DNA from: Polyangiaceae bacterium
Lineage (GTDB): Bacteria; Myxococcota_A; Polyangia; Polyangiales; Polyangiaceae
Length of the DNA stretch: 64,000 bases
Assembly: GCA_025353725.1 (NCBI GenBank)
Contig: JANXOF010000037.1
Coordinates: 528,302 to 592,301 of the forward strand
Reading direction: 5' to 3'
Shown one piece after another: positions 35,759-43,698 of the stretch. The notes below the pieces were generated by a model. The model was not told the origin of the DNA. It worked only from the letters and a program-made list of their open reading frames with translations, and did not search any database. The position numbers and the translations under genes were made by a program. Numbering within the stretch: the first letter of the stretch is position 1; each line of letters starts with the position of its first letter.

Positions 35759-35993
35759 GTCATGACATCACTGAATTTGCGCTGCGAACTCCCTTCGAGG
35801 GGCTCCGAAGATGTCTGACAGGGGGTCCTTTGATCCAGCCCCAGTTCTTAAGCTCTTTTTTTTCGTCCCGCACCTCCGTCCGCCGACCCCTCCGGGCCCT
35901 TCAGCTCTGCAATTCAATCTTTCATAATTGCGAGATTCGTACCCCCTAGGGAGGGTGTACGTTAGCGGGAGAAGTGGCAAATTCCGGCGCGTG

Positions 35994-36269
35994 ATGCCCA
36001 ACGCCGTACCCCCCTCTGAACTTGCCACTCTATTGAGCGAGAGCCCGCGATTGCAAGCGAGCTTCTTACAGCTCGACCCGTCTCACAGGGACGCGCTGCT
36101 CGCGTTCGTCGTAGCTCCTGTCGAGTCGAGCGTGCGCAGTCGCCGCGCCGCACTGGCCGCGCTGTCGCTGTTTGCTCTCGCGCGAGACCTACCGCTTGAT
36201 TCGCCTTGCGCGCTGCTCGCGGCACAGGATCTAGCTCGAACGAGCGCTCGAGTCCGCCGAGTCGGGTGA
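35994..36269 (+). CDS. Small hypothetical protein
   Basis: 91 residues from ATG 35994. The sequence is amphipathic-helical (SELATLLSESPRLQASFLQLD, then SHRDALLAFV). The SPR...HR...FV pattern faintly recalls the YdeI/OmpD-associated bacteriocin-protection family but is too weak to assign. No convincing Shine-Dalgarno. Its end overlaps the end of the convergent KGG stress gene by 39 bp. It could be spurious. Confidence 0.4.
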   Translation: MPNAVPPSELATLLSESPRLQASFLQLDPSHRDALLAFVVAPVESSVRSRRAALAALSLFALARDLPLDSPCALLAAQDLARTSARVRRVG

Positions 36270-36551
36270 TTGCACCGGCTCGCCTCCTGGCGATACGTGC
36301 CGTTGAATACCGCCACGCCGAACGTGGGGGGCCATACCCCCCTTACGACCTGCGTTCCGGGCTTCGTCGCTATTGAATTGGTGAGCCGTTCCTGCGGCAT
36401 GAGCCGCCTTGCCGCCTTTACTTGCGATTTCTCGCACGCGTTCGGCCGGCATGGCTGCGAACCCACGACGTCGAGTGCGGTGTTTCGTGTCTGTCGGTTC
36501 GGCGGGCAACGGCTTGGCGCCGCTCGCGTGTGTCTCCTCGGCGATCGTCAT
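36231..36551 (-). CDS. KGG-motif stress-induced protein
   Basis: 106 residues from ATG 36551, which has a textbook GAGGAGGT 7 nt upstream; the open frame beyond it should be ignored. The centre has two KGG units (IASKGGKAAHAAGTAHQF and NAGRKGG) with the PAERVREIA lead-in typical of the stress-induced bacterial acidophilic-repeat/Con-10-like family. Very hydrophilic, likely disordered. Family members are induced by desiccation, stationary phase and other stress. Confidence 0.85.
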   Translation of the reverse strand: MTIAEETHASGAKPLPAEPTDTKHRTRRRGFAAMPAERVREIASKGGKAAHAAGTAHQFNSDEARNAGRKGGMAPHVRRGGIQRHVSPGGEPVQSPDSADSSARSS

Positions 36552-36728
36552 GGTGAACCTCCTCTGGGTAGCTTTCACGGAATCGTGCGAATACAGCTCT
36601 TGTAGCGACGCTCGTGCCATTGTCTGTACGCACGAAACGAAGCCCAAATCGAAGTTCCTTCCGTGTCACGGCGCGACAACCGTAGCGCGCTGGTGCCACG
36701 TGCGTTGGGGGTATAGTTCATCCTTTGC

Positions 36729-37118
36729 TTAGGAGGCGGAGCCCTCCCATGGCCTCATGACCCAGCCGTGAAAGATACTCCTCGGGTCTAGCAAAATGAG
36801 GAGTCCGCTCGAGATAAGCTCCTCGACCGCGAGACAAATCTCGTCGAGCGCGTCGCGAAACGAAGCGATGTCTCGATAACGCATCCTCGCGTCACAGTGA
36901 TTCGTCCACACGAGCTCCACGCTTTCTAGTGTTTCCTGCGCAGCCCCAGAGCGACCGTCGACAAGGCACGCATAGATCAGGCGCGCTTCGTCACTGAGGT
37001 GCGTGAGACGTGGATGTAGCCATTCGATCTCGCGCAACCGCGCAACATCGAGCCCGAGTTCGAGTCCCAGCGCGTCGACGTTCGCTGACGCACCTCCTAA
37101 TTCACTTCGACGGTTCAC
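36729..37118 (-). CDS. Hypothetical protein, 129 residues
   Basis: GTG 37118 has GGAGGT 7 nt upstream, which fixes the start; an upstream in-frame start is unsupported. The product is acidic and helical (LGLELGLDVARLREIEWLH, SDEARLIYACLVDG, FRDALDEICLAVEELISSG) and ends in a short hydrophobic strand and WVMRPWEG. No signal peptide, membrane helix or known domain. It is not close enough to its neighbours to infer a role. Confidence 0.7.
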   Translation of the reverse strand: MNRRSELGGASANVDALGLELGLDVARLREIEWLHPRLTHLSDEARLIYACLVDGRSGAAQETLESVELVWTNHCDARMRYRDIASFRDALDEICLAVEELISSGLLILLDPRSIFHGWVMRPWEGSAS

Positions 37119-37214
37119 TGGCGTTACCTCCTCCGCGTCGCGGATGGTTGGGGGTCCGACCGCCCGTCGCTGCAACCTCCGTGCGACGATGCCCGAAGAA
37201 CCTGGGCGTCGCGG

Positions 37215-38531
37215 CTAAGGCACTACTTTGTGGATGACTACGGGATCGCCCGGAACGCCAACGACAAGCTCTTTGGCGACGTAAACGACATTCCCACCGT
37301 TCGGCTCGACCGACTGGAACGCGACGGAACGATCAAAACTCCCATACGGACTGACCGCGAGCGTCGCAATCCGGTCTGCGGGGGCGACGATGCTCACGAG
37401 CGAGCCTGCCACGATCGTTCGATGGCTCGCGAGACCGAGCAGCTCTGCCGCTGTCAGAAGCGACGGCATGCCGCCCTGTCCGCCTGCGCCATCGAGCGCG
37501 ACAACCACGCCGCCTGCCTTGGCGAACTTCGCGACGTCGGCAGCCCACGTGGCTCCGATAGCTTCAAGCGTTGCAATAGCGCCGCTCGACTGATCGTGAA
37601 TGAGCACGACGTCGTATACCTGGGCGAGCGCGCCGCTCGCTATCGCGGCCGGATTGGTGGCCACGGTAAACGCGAGCGTTCGACCCGCGGCGGAGGCCTG
37701 AAGCAGCGATTTGACGTTGGCGACGACGGCGCCGTCGGCGAATTGCTCGTAAGAAAGAATACGCAGCGGATTTGAATTCGGAATGAATATGGCATTCGCC
37801 AGCACGCGCACTTGAGACGACGACGCGACAGCATCTCGGTAGTCGTGTCCGATAACGACGATGTCGCCCGGCGTTCCTCCTTGGCACTTCGAATCGGCGC
37901 AGATGTTCGACGGACAAAACTTTCCGCACGCCCCGCAGTTCCGCGGATCGGTGACGAGGTCGACACATTTCCCGCCGCAGGAGACCCGCGTTCCGGCGCA
38001 GGGCGCGGCGCACCCGGGGCGCCCGAAGGCGTCGAGCACGCACGTGCTCAACGGAGCCACGCAAACCACACCGCACGCCCCGCAAGCCGCAGGGGTCACG
38101 TACGGGGGCGGCGGGCAAGCGTCTCGAACTCCGCCTCCGTCGTCGCTTCCGTCCCCGTTCGTGCCGTGGCTGCCATCGCTGTCGCTGTCGCTGTCGCTGT
38201 CGCCATCGCCATCGCGATGGGGGCCTCCTTCAGCAGAGGAGTCGTCCGCCTCACCGTCGCGAGGGCCTCCGCATAGGGAATCGATGCACGAGACGCCGGC
38301 CGCACACGTCGCCGCCACGCAACCGCCACAATGATCCGGATCGGTGGTCGTGTCCGTACACAGGCCCTCACAGGCAACGTACCCGACGGCGCACGCGCCG
38401 CCGACGAGCGAGTTTGCTTCGCCGCACCCTTGGGCGAGCGAAGCGCCTCCGGCCGTGGCCAGACTTATCGCTAGGAGGGTTGAGCGGACCCTTTGTTTCG
38501 AGGGTCGCTTTCTGGATGTAGTCCTCACCAC
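37215..38531 (-). CDS. Cys-rich lipoprotein with Asp-Ser repeat
   Basis: 438 residues; the start is one of two adjacent GTG codons (38531 or 38528) behind GGAGG. Lipobox-like AQGC (Cys36). Two Cys-rich modules of the MopE/Stigma type (CxGLCTDTTTDPDHCGGC and CGGKCVDLVTDPRNCGACGKFC) flank a DSDSDSD run. The C-terminal 220 residues form an alpha/beta domain (VVIGHDYRDAV, YDVVLIHDQSSG, GGVVVALDG) that resembles ThuA/glutamine-amidotransferase-like domains; the catalytic Cys is not evident. A surface lipoprotein. Its start overlaps the end of the OmpA/TSP3 gene by 7 bp, so the two are translationally coupled. Confidence 0.83.
   Translation of the reverse strand: MVRTTSRKRPSKQRVRSTLLAISLATAGGASLAQGCGEANSLVGGACAVGYVACEGLCTDTTTDPDHCGGCVAATCAAGVSCIDSLCGGPRDGEADDSSAEGGPHRDGDGDSDSDSDSDGSHGTNGDGSDDGGGVRDACPPPPYVTPAACGACGVVCVAPLSTCVLDAFGRPGCAAPCAGTRVSCGGKCVDLVTDPRNCGACGKFCPSNICADSKCQGGTPGDIVVIGHDYRDAVASSSQVRVLANAIFIPNSNPLRILSYEQFADGAVVANVKSLLQASAAGRTLAFTVATNPAAIASGALAQVYDVVLIHDQSSGAIATLEAIGATWAADVAKFAKAGGVVVALDGAGGQGGMPSLLTAAELLGLASHRTIVAGSLVSIVAPADRIATLAVSPYGSFDRSVAFQSVEPNGGNVVYVAKELVVGVPGDPVVIHKVVP
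38178..38201 (-). repeat. Hexanucleotide repeat (GCTGTC)4 encoding Asp-Ser
   Basis: Four perfect copies encode the DSDSDSDS part of the Cys-rich lipoprotein; degenerate copies flank it. Confidence 0.85.
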
Positions 38532-39946
38532 GTTCCTCCGCCGGGTGCGGCTGCGTCTTTCGAGCCGGACGGCGACGTCGACGTCGGGGTGCGCGTGATC
38601 CAGAATTCGACCCTCCGATTTTTCGCTTCCGCGCGTGCAGTCTGCACCTTTGGTCGCGATCGTCCAAAGGCTTCGGCGGTGACCCGATCCTCCGCGACGC
38701 CGAAGCGAGCCAAGAGTCGCTTCACGGCCTCCGCGCGGTCGCGTGAAAGCGTCACGTTGTGGTCGGCGGAGCCAGTCGCGTCCGCGTGACCCTCGATTTT
38801 AACCTCGAGAATCGAGGGTGTTGCGATGATGAACGTGGCAAGCTTTTTGACGATACCCCAGCTCGCGTGCTTCACCCGGGCGCTGTCGACATCGAACAAG
38901 ATGACCTCATCGAACAAGATGCGATTGTCTTCGACGTGTACGCTCTCGCCTGCGGGCGGGCATCCCGTCGTCTTCGGATCGCTCGTGGGAACGCCCGGGA
39001 GATCCGGACATGCGTCGTCGAGATCGCCTATCCCGTCGAGATCGCGATCTGCGAGCGGACAACCGTTTGTCGAGGGGTCGTGGGTCGGAATTCCAGGCAC
39101 TTCAGGGCAAGCGTCGACTTCGTCAAGAATGGCGTCTTTGTCTCGATCATGGTCGTTTGGCGGACACCCGTTCGTCGTTTTCTCCGTGGTCCGGAGTCCC
39201 GGGACGTCGGGGCAGGCGTCTTCCGCGTCGATGACGGCATCGAGGTCTCGGTCGGGCGGTGGCGGACACCCGTTCGTCTTCGGATTCGTGGTCACGAGGC
39301 CAGGAACGTCGGGGCAAGCGTCGGTCGGGTCGACGACGCCATCTCTGTCTCGGTCGCCGTCTGGAACACGCGTTTTTTCACGGACGCCGAGGCCGACGTG
39401 AAGGCCTAAAGAGACGAGATACGCGTCCTCCGGTCGAAGCGATTCCGTTTGAACGATGTCGGTCAACCCGAGGAACGGTCCGAGGTCGAGCCGTCCCGTA
39501 GGCGTGACACGAAAATCCCAGCCGATGGCGGCGTCGAGTGCAAAGCGCGTTCGATTTCCAGTTTGCGTACCGCCAAGCCCGACGGACGCCCACGGTCCGG
39601 CGACGCTTATGAAGGGGCGAACACGGAGCCCTAACGTCGCCACCACGGCGGTACCGGTTCCGTGCTTTTCGAGCCGCGGATCGCGTGGTGCATTCCCCTC
39701 CGCGAGCGCAAATGCGCCCACTTTTCCCTCGAAACCCAGGCTTCGACCGATGGGCGCCTCGAGCGACGCGGACACGGAACCCCCGAAGCCGAATTCGCGA
39801 CTCTGTGGTGCGCTTACCGCATGGGCAACGCCGAGTGTCCCATGAGCGCGCAGATCGTCGCCGAAGACATTTGGCGCCGACGTGACGACAGCCGCAAACG
39901 CAAACGCAAACGCAAACGCAAGTCGACAGACGCAGGCCGTTCGCAT
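38525..39946 (-). CDS. OmpA-family outer-membrane protein with thrombospondin type-3 repeats
   Basis: 473 residues from ATG 39946 (GGGGAG upstream). The signal peptide has an AFAFAFAF core. Residues about 45-215 form a beta-barrel (VSASLEAPIGRSLGFEGKVGAF, VGLGGTQTGNRTRF). Four calcium-binding TSP3 repeats follow (DRDRDGVVD..DACPDVPG.., repeated), then a C-terminal OmpA peptidoglycan-binding domain (VKIEGHADATGSADHNVTLSRDRAEAV; FGRSRP; NRRVEFWI). It should tether the outer membrane to the wall through a Ca-stiffened stalk. It is followed, with a 7-bp overlap, by the Cys-rich lipoprotein, suggesting the two form one surface assembly. Confidence 0.93.
   Translation of the reverse strand: MRTACVCRLAFAFAFAFAAVVTSAPNVFGDDLRAHGTLGVAHAVSAPQSREFGFGGSVSASLEAPIGRSLGFEGKVGAFALAEGNAPRDPRLEKHGTGTAVVATLGLRVRPFISVAGPWASVGLGGTQTGNRTRFALDAAIGWDFRVTPTGRLDLGPFLGLTDIVQTESLRPEDAYLVSLGLHVGLGVREKTRVPDGDRDRDGVVDPTDACPDVPGLVTTNPKTNGCPPPPDRDLDAVIDAEDACPDVPGLRTTEKTTNGCPPNDHDRDKDAILDEVDACPEVPGIPTHDPSTNGCPLADRDLDGIGDLDDACPDLPGVPTSDPKTTGCPPAGESVHVEDNRILFDEVILFDVDSARVKHASWGIVKKLATFIIATPSILEVKIEGHADATGSADHNVTLSRDRAEAVKRLLARFGVAEDRVTAEAFGRSRPKVQTARAEAKNRRVEFWITRTPTSTSPSGSKDAAAPGGGTW
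39894..39917 (-). repeat. Hexanucleotide repeat (GCAAAC)4 inside a signal peptide
   Basis: Four perfect copies plus a partial one encode the Phe-Ala-Phe-Ala hydrophobic core of the OmpA/TSP3 signal peptide. Slippage would lengthen or shorten the signal core by two residues in frame. Confidence 0.85.
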
Positions 39947-40079
39947 CCGCACTCCCCGTGACGCATCGATTCGTCCCCCGAACACGTCGCCACTCTAAAC
40001 GAGAGCCACGACGATCGGACGTTTTCGTTTGAGCATGTGTGGGTGTGTGTTAGCGGGTGAGCTCGACCGGAGGTCCAAA

Positions 40080-41834
40080 ATGACAATCGCGCGCACACAC
40101 TTCGTTCCTGAAAACGCTGAAAAATATAGGGTCTGTCGGCGGCCGGCGGCACGAGTTTTAGGGGCTGCCTTCACCTCGTTGCTCGCTGCGGCGCCGCTCG
40201 TGATGGGCGCCTGTGCGCTGGGGTGCTCCAGCGAGCCGACGGCGAACATGGTCAGTACAGGAGCCGGGGAGTTCGAGCTCACTCAAGATTCTGTCCCAGG
40301 GACTCTGATTCGGCCGGGTCGCTCGGTCGGCCCCGTGCGCCTCGGGGCGACCTACGGGTCGCTCAAATCTACGCTCGACCCTACGGGCACGGCGCCGGCG
40401 TTTGGCGCGAACAACGTCGTGTTTGCTTCGTATCCGTCGCTCGGGCTCGAGATCGTATTTGCGTCGACCGCACCTGCGGCGCTGACCGACGATGCGCGGG
40501 TCCTTTCGGTAGGCGCGCTCAACGCGACGCCTGCGGGCATCCCATTTGTCGGTATCGCGGCTCCGGGTGAGCGGCGAGATGTCATTGAACAGCGTCTCGG
40601 AAAAGGCGAAAACACGGGAGATACCGTGTTTTATTCGGCGGGCCTCGGCATTCGCTACGCGAGCGCCGACGCGGCAGACGCTGTCGCCAAAACGGTGAGT
40701 GTTTTCCCCGCGTACCGTATTCAGACTCGGGTTCCGGAAATGCGAGGACCCGTGGCTACGTCTCCCTCCTTCCCTCGCCGAAGCGAGCCTCTCGATCTCG
40801 GCGTACGTGGTACCAAAGGCGCGAAGAGCCTTGGCGTCGTCGATATGCACCTTCATCCAGGGTTTTTTGGTCGCATTCCGGCAACGACCAAACCCTTTAT
40901 TGTCAATTCCGTCCCACCGTTCTTGAAGGTTCACGTTCCGGCCGTGTCGGCCCAAGGACTGGACCCCTGGGCGCCCGAACTCGGAATTCGTGCGCAGACG
41001 GAGCTCGCAGGGGTTGGACACGCTGTTTTGTTTGCGGTATACACTCAAAAGACGACGGGTTACATGACGAATGAAGAGGTCGAGGCGATCGTCACCGACG
41101 CGCGCAATCGCGCGGCCGACGGTCTCCCTTGGGCCTTTGCTCTCGCGAGCATCAACTTCTTCGACGGCTACGTGAAGGAGGACGGTACGGTTGACGAAGC
41201 GGTGGCGCGCCGAAGGCTTGCGGCTCTCTCCGAATATTTCGAACAACGCCGTGACGTGTTCGTTGGAATCAAACTTGCGCACGCGCACCAGGGCGTCGCG
41301 TTCGACGACGCGCGCTACCTTGGCGTCTACGACGTCGCTGCGAAAAGCCAGGTTCCCGTGTACTTGCATACGGGGTTCACTCCATTTCCAGGCGGGAAGA
41401 ACCTCCCGGCGTATTACGACCCTCAAGGACTCGAAAATACGATTATCAACTTTCCAAACGTTACGTTCGTCCTCGGCCACGTCGGTCAAGGAGACCCTAC
41501 TGCGGTCGAGCACTGCCTTCAGCTCGCCACGAAGTACCCGAACGTTTTTCTCGAAATTAGCGCGCTCAACAGGCCGCTCGTCGTCGACGACGACGGCGAC
41601 GCGATTCCGCCCGACCCGTCAAAGCCGCAGTACCCGTACGTCATCGCGCAAGTTAAAGCTCGCGGCCTTATCGACAAAACGATTTTCGGCACGGATGGCC
41701 CCCAGAGCGCAGGTACTGTAAAGAAGTACAGCGGCCTTCTGCGTCAAGCGATGACCGATAACGCGTACACGCCTGAAGAGACCGCCGCCGTCATGGGCGG
41801 AAACTTCCAACGCGTGTACTTTCCAAGCCGCTAG
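40080..41834 (+). CDS. Amidohydrolase-2 family lipoprotein
   Basis: 584 residues from ATG 40080, with GGAGGTCC just upstream. A long signal leads to lipobox ALGC (Cys49). Residues about 75-225 form a beta domain of unknown type (VGPVRLGATYGSLKSTLD). Residues 255-584 are a TIM-barrel metal hydrolase: DMHLHPG (metal-binding HxH), VYLHTGFT, FVLGHVGQGD, FLEISALNR and FGTDGPQ, in the order of amidohydrolase-2/TatD-like enzymes. A periplasmic or surface hydrolase or decarboxylase; the substrate is unknown. It is convergent with the FAD oxidase and divergent from the OmpA/TSP3 gene. Confidence 0.88.
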   Translation: MTIARTHFVPENAEKYRVCRRPAARVLGAAFTSLLAAAPLVMGACALGCSSEPTANMVSTGAGEFELTQDSVPGTLIRPGRSVGPVRLGATYGSLKSTLDPTGTAPAFGANNVVFASYPSLGLEIVFASTAPAALTDDARVLSVGALNATPAGIPFVGIAAPGERRDVIEQRLGKGENTGDTVFYSAGLGIRYASADAADAVAKTVSVFPAYRIQTRVPEMRGPVATSPSFPRRSEPLDLGVRGTKGAKSLGVVDMHLHPGFFGRIPATTKPFIVNSVPPFLKVHVPAVSAQGLDPWAPELGIRAQTELAGVGHAVLFAVYTQKTTGYMTNEEVEAIVTDARNRAADGLPWAFALASINFFDGYVKEDGTVDEAVARRRLAALSEYFEQRRDVFVGIKLAHAHQGVAFDDARYLGVYDVAAKSQVPVYLHTGFTPFPGGKNLPAYYDPQGLENTIINFPNVTFVLGHVGQGDPTAVEHCLQLATKYPNVFLEISALNRPLVVDDDGDAIPPDPSKPQYPYVIAQVKARGLIDKTIFGTDGPQSAGTVKKYSGLLRQAMTDNAYTPEETAAVMGGNFQRVYFPSR

Positions 41835-41858
41835 CTGCGCGAAAGCACCGAGCGGCGC

Positions 41859-43340
41859 TCAAGCGGGCGGGAGACTCTGCGCGAACGTGAAAAAATGAGT
41901 CGGGTCGAACTGCTGTTTTGCCCGACTTAGTCTTGCAAGGTTGTCAGCGTAGTAAGCGCTCGGCCAATCGTCTCGTGTCGAGTCTGCGTAGTTCGGATAC
42001 GCGCGGCCTGACACGTTTCCTGACGCTTTTAGAGCGTCACCGATGGCGCGGAGCCGAATCGCACTATTACCGTCCTGTGCGTTTGGCCCCATGGCGGTGC
42101 CTCCCCACGACATGTAGAGTTGCATGCAGCAAAGGATGTCCTTTCGGTGTGCAAACGCCATGGCGTCTGACGGGACCGCGCGGATCACGGGACCATAGCT
42201 GTCGAAGAGGAACGCAAACGCCCACGGGTTACCGACCGCTCGAAGGACCTTCGCGATGGTGTCGACTCCCTCGTTGTTAAGTGGTTTTAAGTAGTAGTCC
42301 GACCGGGCGCGCCAGCGCGATTCCTTGGACGAGCTTGCTCCGCCGTTGAAGTAGTCGATGGCGTCGAGATAGCTACGTTCCCGAAGCCAGCCCTCCATGG
42401 GAACTCCCCAATCGGGTCGGGCGGTTGCCATAAGTGCATCTGCGGTTCCGAGAAACTGTCCACTGATGGCCACGCTGCCCGAGCCACCGCCACCGCTTAT
42501 AGACATAATAGAGACGATCTCTGGCGCCATGTCTTTTATCCATTGAAACCATAGCGGGACGATGCGTGACGCCTCGTCGAGGGTAAACTTGTGATAAAAT
42601 GTAGTGACGACGGGAGGAACAGCGTGAACGCGGTATTCCATGGATGTAACGACTCCAAAATTACCGGCGCCACCTCCGCGGAGAGCCCAAAAGAGTTCTT
42701 TGTTTTCTCGGTCGTTCGCAACGACGATCTCGCCCGCGGCGTTCACCAGCGTGAGCGAGACAATGTTGTCGACGCCTAACCCATGCTTTCGAGAAAGAAA
42801 TCCGAAGCCGCCTCCGAGCGAGAACCCAGAGAGTCCGACGGTTTTGCAACTCCCCATGACGGCCCCCGTGTTCGGGCGCGCGTCGAAGAGTCGCCTGGCG
42901 AGTTCGCCTTGCTTCCACCCGGCGCCGATTACCATCGTGTCGGTACCGAGAGCGAAACTCTTTAGGTTCGAGATGTCGATGACGATGTCATTGTTCATCG
43001 ACGCTCCCTCGTAGCTGTGTCCGCCGCTCCGGACGGTCACACGTCGCCCGTTCGCCCGCGCCCACTTCATCGTGGCCGCCACCTCGCGTTCGTCTTTGCA
43101 GTACGCGATGTACGTTGGTTTAACGTCGATCCGTGGATTAATGACCGTGCGCGCAGCGGTGTATTCAGCACTCGTCGGCACGATGAGTCGACCTTCGGCG
43201 CGAAGCGTGCCTGGGAACGCGGAAGGGTCATCGACGAGCGACTCTAGGTCCGTCCGTTCGGAGCCGTTGGGATTGGCGCAGCCCGTTGCGAGAACCGCAA
43301 GGCTGCCGGCATAGCGAAGGACTTGGCGCCTGGAGTGCAT
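41859..43340 (-). CDS. Exported berberine-bridge-type FAD oxidoreductase
   Basis: 493 residues. The N-terminus has a Tat-like SRRQVLRYAG motif and a lipobox ATGC (Cys21), so it is probably exported folded and lipidated. The PCMH FAD-binding domain has RSGGHSYEG, whose His is the usual covalent FAD site, and VMGSCKTVGLSGFSLGGGFGF, whose Cys fits the second covalent link (bicovalent flavin). WALRGGGAGNFGVVT and the C-terminal BBE segment (YADNLARLSRAKQQFDP) complete the family. These enzymes oxidise sugars, alcohols or polyphenols with O2. It is adjacent (convergent) to the amidohydrolase lipoprotein; a shared substrate pathway is possible but unproven. Confidence 0.92.
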   Translation of the reverse strand: MHSRRQVLRYAGSLAVLATGCANPNGSERTDLESLVDDPSAFPGTLRAEGRLIVPTSAEYTAARTVINPRIDVKPTYIAYCKDEREVAATMKWARANGRRVTVRSGGHSYEGASMNNDIVIDISNLKSFALGTDTMVIGAGWKQGELARRLFDARPNTGAVMGSCKTVGLSGFSLGGGFGFLSRKHGLGVDNIVSLTLVNAAGEIVVANDRENKELFWALRGGGAGNFGVVTSMEYRVHAVPPVVTTFYHKFTLDEASRIVPLWFQWIKDMAPEIVSIMSISGGGGSGSVAISGQFLGTADALMATARPDWGVPMEGWLRERSYLDAIDYFNGGASSSKESRWRARSDYYLKPLNNEGVDTIAKVLRAVGNPWAFAFLFDSYGPVIRAVPSDAMAFAHRKDILCCMQLYMSWGGTAMGPNAQDGNSAIRLRAIGDALKASGNVSGRAYPNYADSTRDDWPSAYYADNLARLSRAKQQFDPTHFFTFAQSLPPA

Positions 43341-43698
43341 CGTGTGGATTCCTTCGTGACGGTTGGAGCTAGTCCGCGCATCGGCTCATGCGATACGCCG
43401 TGAGCCGGTTGCCGACCGACATAGACGCAAGTGTCACGCCACGTAGGTTTGCTCCGAACCGTGCGAAAAAGCGTGGCGTCGCAGAGACGTCGAGCGCTCT
43501 CGTTGGGGGGACGACGGATCCATCTCCGGATCCAGTCGTTCGGGTGCGTGGCGGACGGGGCTGACAAGACGCATGGGCCGTTTCGCAAGTTCTCCCATGT
43601 TGTCCCGCCGCCTGATTGCGGGCCGCGCAGAGTCGGCCGCTGATGGCCACGCGTTCCTCATCGCCCTTCGCTGAGATCCCCCCCGCGAGTTGGCCGTT
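43341..43698. other. Intergenic region, no recognised gene
   Basis: 358 bp between the FAD oxidase start and the kinase end. Overlapping open frames are Arg/Ser-rich shadows. Two GGATCC palindromes lie six bases apart at about 43517-43534 and could form a small hairpin. Nothing else supported. Confidence 0.4.

Noticed and set aside
36231..36647. Longer start for the KGG protein
   Set aside because: The ATG at 36551 has a near-perfect Shine-Dalgarno and begins the protein-like sequence.
38178..38201. CRISPR array or regulatory direct repeats
   Set aside because: Perfect 6-bp units without spacers, inside a coding sequence, encoding Asp-Ser. No CRISPR-like spaced repeats occur anywhere in the window.
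40158..41513. 451-codon minus-strand frame opposite the amidohydrolase
   Set aside because: Arg/His-rich antisense shadow; the plus-strand gene has metal motifs in order and a strong Shine-Dalgarno.
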